Positions 57,530-64,000 of a stretch of 64,000 nucleotides of DNA are shown in pieces. The stretch lies in assembly GCF_036850765.1 (NCBI RefSeq), contig NC_089498.1, positions 48,349,795 through 48,413,794 on the forward strand. The letters run 5' to 3'. The notes beneath the pieces were generated by a model. The model did no database searches, was not told the DNA's origin, and was given only the letters and a program-made list of their open reading frames with translations. The translations under genes and the position numbers were made by a program. The number at the start of each line of letters is the position of its first letter. Position 1 is the stretch's first letter. This stretch comes from Saccopteryx bilineata. Taxonomy: Eukaryota; Chordata; Mammalia; Chiroptera; Emballonuridae.

Positions 57530-57715
57530 CTTTCCTCCCTCCCTTCCTCCCTCCCTCCCTCATTCCCTCCCTCCCTTCCTTCCTTCCTTCCTTCCTTCCT
57601 TCCTTCCTTCCTTCCTTCCTTCCTTCCTTCCTTCCTTCCCTCCCTCCTTCCATCCCTCCCTCCCTTCCTTCCTTTTATTTCATTTCTTCCTTTTTTCTTC
57701 CTTCCTTCCTTTTGA
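57530..57715. repeat. (CCTT)n microsatellite
   Basis: About 19 uninterrupted CCTT units at 57573-57638 within a longer CCTTCC/CCCT tract. The reverse strand is a GGAA array. Apparent poly-Pro/Ser/Leu and Glu/Gly/Arg/Lys frames are artefacts. Confidence 0.96.
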
Positions 57716-58917
57716 TGAACAGATATCAAAACATCCAATTATTTTACTGTATATATAGAACCGGTCATAACTATGTTATGATTTATTCAAATCTATTCAG
57801 TTGGAGCCATGGTTTATTGAAATCTTCTTCCAATTTACTTGAAATTCACATTTCAAATCATATAAAAGTGTTCTTATAAAAGTCAACAGTTTTGAACTGA
57901 TCAATAAAACTGAGTCTTTCTTATTTCAGTCGTGCCCACAGTCCTAATGATGCAATTTCCTTGAAGCCATACGATTCTAAAATCTGCAAGTAATCGCTCT
58001 CATTCTTGCTAAAATTAGAAAAGTCAGCTTATAGAGAAGCTGGAGTCAGATCACTTTTTTCTCATTCACTCAGCTTTTAAACATGTGTGGGTTTTTTGGA
58101 AAGCAATAAAAAACACATACTTTATATTTTCAGTTTCATTGTTTTACAGGCTCAAGAATTTGCCTTTTCATTCTTTCTCTATTCTTTTCCCTGAATAAAA
58201 TCAATCTATTTCTCAATAAATAGACCTATCTTCTTAAGAGTAGGGGAAAAAAAGTTAAATGTTGATGCAGCTAGTAAAATGTGGAAACTATTAAAGGATG
58301 AACAAATTTATTCATATTAGTATATGTGATTATTATAAAACAAAAATGAATAAATGTCTTAAAATATTAAATACATAAAAGTAAAAAAGACCTTTTATGC
58401 CAGTTGTTCTTAGAGTGAGCAAATGTATTTTTGAGTTTATTTAATTTATTAACTATCTTCATTAAGTTGGTATCAACAGGATTTTTCTTAAGGTTAGAAC
58501 AATATGGAGTTTTACTAGCTATTGGAATTGAGTATGATAAAATTAAGACAATAAAATGCTTTTGCTTCTTTTATTACTTAATCTCAATCTATTTGAGGAA
58601 AGACTTTTTTTTTAATATGGGTCTTTTATTAACAAAATATTCTGTAATTATTATTGAGTTGATCATTGTTAATTAAAAAAAATCAAACTTTTAAACTCTT
58701 TATTAAAGAAGATTTTATTTTATTTTGAACTTCCAGAAGTGTGTAGAAAAAGAAAATTTCCAAATAAGTATCCTAACAAAGGAAACACAAAGTATTTATT
58801 CCTTTGAAGGAATATAAATAGCAATTTAAATATTACTATCAGGCATAATATCATTAAATAAGGTAACTAATTAAAGTTAAGGAGTCTTTAGAGGTTAAGG
58901 TTACTTTTTCAGGACAT
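57716..58917. other. Unique AT-rich sequence
   Basis: No repeat family, exon or RNA gene recognised. Confidence 0.45.
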
Positions 58918-58929
58918 AGAAACAACCTC

Positions 58930-59321
58930 TGGGCCCTGACCGGTTGGCTCAGTGGTAGAGTGTCAGCCTGGTGTGCAGAGGTCCCGGGTTTGATTCCCGG
59001 CCAGGGCACACAGGAGAAGCGCCCATCTGCTTCTCCACCCTCCCCCTCTGTCTCTTCCCCTCCCACAGCGAGGCTCCATTGGAGCAAAGATGGCCCGGGC
59101 GCTGGGGATGGCTCCTTGGCCTCTGCCCCAGGCACTAGAGTGGCTCTGGTCGCAACAGAGTGACGCCCCAGAGGGGCAGAGCATCGCTCCCTGGTGGGCA
59201 GAGTGTCGACCCCTGGTGGGCGTGCCGGGTGGATCCCGGTTGGGCGCATGCGGGAGTCTGTCTGGCTGTATCTTCCCGTTTCCAGCTTCAGAAAAATACA
59301 AAAAAAAAAAAAAAAAAAATA
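58930..59321 (+). mobile_element. VES-type SINE A, young copy
   Basis: Near-consensus plus-strand SINE with a long A-tail, flanked by agaaacaacctc (58918-58929) and agaaacaacctcc (59322-59334). Confidence 0.95.
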
Positions 59322-59336
59322 AGAAACAACCTCCGA

Positions 59337-59572
59337 GCCTGACCTGTGGTGGCGCAGTGGATAAAGCGTCGACCTGGAAATGCTGAGGTCGCCGGTTTGA
59401 AACCCTGGGCTTGCCTGGTCAAGGCACATATGGGAGTTGATGCTTCCAGCTCCTCCCCCCTTCTCTCTCTCTATCTCTCCTCTCTCTCTCTCTCTCTGTC
59501 TGTCTCTCCCTCTCCTCTCTAAAAATGAATAAATAAAAAAATAAATTTAAAAAAAAAGAAAAAGAAACAACC
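59337..59572 (+). mobile_element. VES-type SINE B inserted in the TSD of its neighbour
   Basis: Short SINE with CT-rich tail (tctctctctctctc). It begins just after the right target repeat of the SINE A copy, and agaaacaacctcc occurs a third time at 59573-59585. Confidence 0.95.
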
Positions 59573-59585
59573 TCCGAAGTCTGTT

Positions 59586-60049
59586 TATGTTATAGAATTA
59601 ATTATCACAGTGAGACAGAGACAGAGAAAGAAGTTTTAAAAAGGTTAAATCTTATAATGTGGGAAAGACAAGGGCAGACCAGAAAGATGAACAAATGAAA
59701 TAGTGAGCACATAATTTTTGTAATCTACACCGTTAAGTTCTAAAATTTAGCAAATATCATGGATGTTAAAGATCTATGACATAGAGACATATTTTTCAAC
59801 ATAATATAATTACATTTCTGAGAATTATCAATTTATACATCCAGTAACAACTATATAACTAGCTACTTTTTGAGAAAAGTTTCTTAAGGCTGTTCTAAAT
59901 TAATTAGTTTAAAAAATTCCATGAAATATCACCAAGTTAGTAACAAAAATGTTAGTATGTCACTGGCCACTTTTTACTTCATATAAATAATATATCACTA
60001 ACTCCAAAAGGACACTTAGTACTGACCAGGAAGCCCTTTGATTTCCTCC
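59586..60049. other. Unique sequence, no feature seen
   Basis: AT-rich; no feature recognised. Confidence 0.45.
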
Positions 60050-62262
60050 AGTCAAGTCATTAACTTGGTGTCTGAGATGATTCTACTCTCTGTTCAATCT
60101 CCAGCACCTCCTGCACCCTTCTTACTCTCATTTGATGACTTTTTCTTTTGTTCTGCTGAGGAAAAAGAAACAATATGAACAGAATTTTCCTACACTTTCA
60201 CCACATCTTTCCACCCAACTGTCTAATATTTGCTTTCCCTCCTTCCATGAATGAGCTGTCCACATCCCTATCTATCTAAGGCCAACCACTCCATTTCTCT
60301 CCTGGGTTCCATCTTTTCTCTCCCACTCAGAGACATGGCTCTTGGAATTGTGTCTTTTTTTTTTTTTTTTTTTGTATCACTCATTCTTTCCCTCTTCTTA
60401 CTAGATCATTCTAATCAGCTTTCAAACATGCTTTAGTAACCTCCATCTTAAAAAAAAAACAAAAAATAAAAACTGTTCCTTGACCCCCCTTCTCCCCAGT
60501 TCAAATTCCCTATTTCTCTCCTTTTATTTTGTGGCAAAATTCCTCAAATGTGTCATCTAAACTGACTGTCTCCAATTCTTTTCTTTCCTTTTTCTTCGAA
60601 TTCATTCAACAGCTCTTATTCTTACCTTTCTGCCAAATGAGTGTTTTTCAAAGTCACTAAAGCCCTCTCCATTGCCACATTCAGTGATCAGTTCCCAAGC
60701 TTCACTCTACCCTGCATACTGGAAGTAGCAGATTATTTCCTTCTTCTAGAAATGCATTCATTCCTTGGTTTTCACAACCTGTTTTCTAGTAGATCTTTCT
60801 CTACTTCACTATTCTCTCCTTTTCGTTCTCCTTTGCTAATAATTCATTTCCTGGACTCTAAACTTTGAAGTGCCTCAGAGCTCCATCCTTTAAAAGCTTT
60901 GCTGCTCTTCCAGCACACACTCTTTAAGTAAACACATTTAATCCAATGGCAGATAACTCCCAAATTTGTATCTCCAACCTGGACTTCCCTTCTCACTTAC
61001 GCTTGTATATTCAAATAGTGAATCAACATCTTTACATTCATGTCCATTAGTCATCTCCCTCCATATTAGAGCCAAAACTGAAGTCTTCTTAGTTTGCCGT
61101 TTTTCCACTCAAGTCTACTCCTTTCCATGGTCATTCCCATCTCAGTAAATGGCGACTTCATTTTTCTACCTGTCATTAGAAATCAAACTTGTGACTCTTC
61201 TCTTTCATTTATACCATATCTAATCCATCAGGAAGTTCTGTCAGCTCTTCCTTCAAAATATATCCAGAAACTGAACACTTCTCCACTGCTACTACCTTCA
61301 TTTAGCTTACTATTATCTTTCATGTGAGCTCTTACAATGAGTTGTCCCCTAACTCATACCCTTCTTTCTCACTGCATCTGCCAGGAAAATATCTCAATAA
61401 TTTCTCATTTTATTCATAGTAAAATCACAAAGCTCTAAATTACCCTGCTCCTTATTCCTCTAAATCATTTCCCACAACTCTTTGCTTATAAACTGTATGC
61501 CACTCATGCTGGTCTCTTTGCTGTTCCTAGAAATACCAAACACATTCCTGCCTCAGTACCTTAGCACTTGTTCTTTCTGTTTCTGGGAATCCTCTTTCTC
61601 AAAGAATCTTATGGTTCTTTCTCTTATTTCCCTCATGTTTCTGCTCAGATGATACCTCATCAAAAAGACCTTCCCTGCCTGACTGGTGGTGGCACAGTGG
61701 ATAGAGTTGACCTGGGACTCTGAGGTCCCAGGTTCAAAATCCTGAAATTGAAGGCTTGAGTAAGAGCTCACTGGGCTTGAGCACAGGCTTGCCAGTTTGA
61801 GTGTAGGATCATTTAAATTAAAATGACCCCATGCTTACTGGCTTGAGCCCAAAGGTCACTGGCTTGAGGAAGGGGTCACTGGCTTGGCTTGAGCACCCTG
61901 TTCAAGACACATATGAGAAGCAACCAATGAACAACTAAACTGCCGCAACTATCAATACAAGTGATGCTTCTCATCTCTCTCCCTTCCTCTCTTTTTTCCA
62001 CTCTCTCTCCAGAAAAAAAGGCCTTCCCTGATTACCTGACACATGCTAGTACCTCTCACTCCCTATCATTCTTCTTCCTTCTTTAATTTCCTTCATTACA
62101 CTTATTATGTCTTAACATAATAGATATTTATTTGTTTCTCTGTTTATTGTCTGTCCTTTCCACTATAATATAAATTCTTTGAGTTCAAGGATTATATTTT
62201 GTTCATTGATGTATTTTTAGTTTCATAACAGAATCTCAATAAGGAATAAATAAGTGAATGAT
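60050..62262 (+). mobile_element. LINE-2 reverse-transcriptase region and 3' end
   Basis: Plus-strand L2, pyrimidine-rich. Translated relics of the CR1-clade reverse transcriptase are visible: the frame at 61094-61327 includes PISVNGDF and SKYIQKLNTSPLL, corresponding to the region after the catalytic box. The 3' UTR (tataaattctttgagttcaa, ttcattgatgtatttttagt, caataaggaataaa) ends near 62262. It is interrupted by the SINE at 61678-62014. No complete frame survives. Confidence 0.78.
61678..62014 (+). mobile_element. VES-type SINE C with TSD
   Basis: Plus-strand SINE with tandem gcttgagcccaaaggtcact-type units, flanked by aaaaagaccttccctg (61662-61677) and aaaaaggccttccctg (62015-62030). Confidence 0.92.
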
Positions 62263-62299
62263 AGGTACCAATTTTTAATTACTTGCTATATGAAAGTAC

Positions 62300-62510
62300 C
62301 AGTGTTTTCCAACCACCATTCTGTGTACCAGTCTGCCAGAAATTTTGTGCAGGTCCGTAAAAGAGTTAACCACTCTTATGTGTGAAGATTATAGACCCAA
62401 TGATCTTAGTTGAATTCCCTTATACATTGGGTGATTTCCGCCTTAGCAGTCCCTGAAATAATTCTTCTATTTTCACTGGTCACCATGGGTAAAAAGGTTG
62501 AAAACCACTG
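62300..62510. mobile_element. Short hAT-like element, diverged
   Basis: Imperfect inverted ends cagtgttttccaacc and ggttgaaaaccactg. About 211 bp, no coding capacity. Target duplications are not recognisable, so it is older than the 53.5 kb copy. Confidence 0.68.
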
Positions 62511-62514
62511 TACT

Positions 62515-62665
62515 ATATTATATTTACATTTTCTTACTTAATCCTTTCAAGAAACTCCTGTTGTTACTCCCCTGTTATAGTTGAGGAAGCTAAGGTTTAG
62601 GAAAATTGAGAGAATCACCCAGGGTTGCTTTGCAGAGGATGGGTTCTGTCAGACAGTAAAGCCCA
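62515..62665 (+). mobile_element. MIR SINE
   Basis: tcttacttaatcctttcaag, ttatagttgaggaagctaag, cccagggttgctttgcagag. A second, weaker MIR-like stretch follows at 62700-62850. Confidence 0.72.
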
Positions 62666-63120
62666 TGTCTCTCATTGGTTTCTTTGTATCAACCATCCAC
62701 TAGAACCCACTCTCACACACATCATGTTCTTTGTATTTTGATCCTCAAAAGAACACTGTGAAAGGGGCAGGGAATATTTTATTATTCTTGTTTAAACAAT
62801 GAAAAAATTATGGTTAAGAAGGTTAAGATATTTACCTAGAGTTGCAGAATTAATAAATTTCACAGAATTTTAATGACTATATTCCAAGCACAACAAGGAA
62901 GTTATTCTAAATTTGTGAATTTATTTATTGAACAACCTGTTTCTCCTTTGTCCTTTAGAGAAATTTCTACCCCTGCCCTCCCCTCAGGCCCCAGGGTCTC
63001 CTCCTGCTGCTCGCAGAGTTCCAGGACTTTCATTGCGCCCTTCCTCGAACTGGTAGCACCAAGGCCAGTCCGGCCCCACCCCATATCCGCCTTCTTCTCT
63101 TCCGCCTTTCTTCCAGGGCC

Positions 63121-63159
<39 letters not shown>

Positions 63160-63162
63160 TAT
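63121..63162. repeat. (TTTA)n microsatellite
   Basis: About ten ttta/atttatt units, probably grown from the T-rich end of the following minus-strand L1. Confidence 0.93.
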
Positions 63163-63540
63163 TTTTGATAGCGGTAGTTATTTTATTCTTTTCTCCCTCC
63201 ACCACTCCCCTTTTCCTCTTTCAAACTCTACACTGTTGTCTGTGTCTATAATTTTTTTTCTTTGCTTAATTCCTTCCCCTTTTTAACCCAGCCCTCAACC
63301 CTTATTCGTTCAGATAGCTATCAATCTGTTCTCCATATCTTTCTTTAAAAAAATCTTATTAAATTTATTGGGGTGACATTAGTTAATAACATTATATAAG
63401 CTTCAAGTGTCCAAATACATCATTGGTATATTGCATTATGCATTCAACACCCAAAGTCAAATCTTTTATCATAATATTTGAACACCAAATTTTCCTACCG
63501 TGATCAATGAAAAAATTAAAAAGTAAGTGATATAGTTCCT
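63163..63540 (-). mobile_element. Two L1 3' ends, minus strand
   Basis: 63163-63345 resembles the UTR at 13310-13450 (tacactgttgtctgtgtcta). 63346-63540 begins a second tail (attggggtgacattagttaa) of another, older L1 3' end. Confidence 0.72.
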
Positions 63541-63619
63541 TCAGTCTCTCATTTCTCCTTCTGGGATTGCCTCTCTTTGGGTCTGTCTTTTCCCTAGAAT
63601 GAGGAAGACATATGGTAAG

Positions 63620-63715
63620 GTCTTTATTATGTGTGGAGTCTTGGGAATAATTTAAACTCTTCGTGCTTCAATTTCCTCATCTATGAAAGGGTGATATAAA
63701 TAGCACCTACTTCAT
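63620..63715 (-). mobile_element. MIR fragment
   Basis: gtgcttcaatttcctcatct, tgaaagggtgatataaatag and cacctacttcataaaatgtc are the reversed MIR core. Confidence 0.7.
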
Positions 63716-63846
63716 AAAATGTCAGCACTTTGAATGAGAACTGATAAGAAATCTTAGTGATGCAATTGAATGAATCACAAACACCTCACAAGCCACGGCA
63801 CCATTTATTTTACATGTTTGGCGAGCAACTAAAATCTGTAATAAGC

Positions 63847-64000
63847 AGAGGCGGATTAAGGTCGGTTGAGGCCCCAGGCACAGAAAATATTGAGCCACTT
63901 AAAAAAAAGAGACGGGGAAATAACAATACATGTTAACTATATTTTTAAATAAATACAAAATATTGTGTACTATTAATGTTAAAATTGCATTTACGAAACC
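63847..64000 (+). mobile_element. Start of a hAT-like element, cut by the window end
   Basis: Begins cagaggcggattaaggtcgg with a CAG start. Gggccccaggca-type and aaaaaaaagagacgggg segments follow. The far end and target duplication lie outside the window, so this is tentative. Confidence 0.4.

Noticed and set aside
57387..57758. Poly-Ser/Pro/Leu and Glu/Gly/Lys/Arg ORFs
   Set aside because: Translation of the CCTT microsatellite.
58935..59010. tRNA gene-like A and B boxes (also at 5930-6004, 9908-9985, 26332-26405, 31040-31115)
   Set aside because: These are the tRNA-derived heads of SINEs, followed by SINE bodies and A-tails; they do not fold as intact tRNAs.

Overview
This window is nuclear DNA of a placental mammal, almost certainly a bat (Chiroptera). 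The main evidence is about seventeen tRNA-derived SINEs of the VES type. They have B-box-like heads, C/T-rich bodies and A-rich tails, come in three subfamilies (called A, B and C here) and lie on both strands. Mammal-wide repeats (MIR, L2, Tigger, HAL1-like), at least two L1 3'-end lineages, hAT and mariner-type DNA transposons and endogenous retroviruses (ERVs) agree with this. I found no convincing host exon, rRNA, true tRNA or CRISPR. Nearly all open frames are relics of transposons or products of a stop-poor tandem repeat.

Layout. 0-10 kb: 5'-truncated L1 (-), SINEs, a long decayed L2 (-), then an unrecognised 208-codon frame joined to an L1 3' UTR. 10-16 kb: mostly unique, with MIR, a Tigger1-like fragment, nested L1s and a 331-bp TA-flanked mariner/pogo-like element. 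17-22 kb: an older LTR-type repeat interrupted by an internally deleted ERV (-) with both LTRs, a 5-bp target duplication, a primer-binding site and gag/pro remains. 22.9-24.7 kb: copy A of a chimeric retroposon (retroviral gag/pro-like sequence fused to an L1 3' end). 26.9-35.2 kb: LTR-type arms, L1 5' pieces, a probable solo LTR and a near full-length but dead L1 (+). 35-41 kb: LTR-type pieces, an 82-bp perfect duplication and a solo LTR with 6-bp target duplications. 41.7-43.6 kb: a CACTGCA-based minisatellite with an inverted arm. 44-50.5 kb: L1s, chimera copies C and B and a retroviral integrase relic. 50-58 kb: mostly unique, with a 330-bp hAT element nested in a MIR and a HAL1-like element. 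58-64 kb: SINEs stacked at one target site, a second L2 (+), hAT relics and L1 ends.

How the parts relate. There is no operon or pathway. The window records successive insertions, and L1 machinery seems to have mobilised the SINEs, its own truncated copies and the chimera. The strongest candidate for something undescribed is the chimera: three copies share one internal junction (retroviral-like sequence, short A-run, L1 3' end), and one copy has 14-bp target duplications. The palindromic minisatellite is the second most unusual object. All family assignments are by eye from remembered consensus features; no database search was run.
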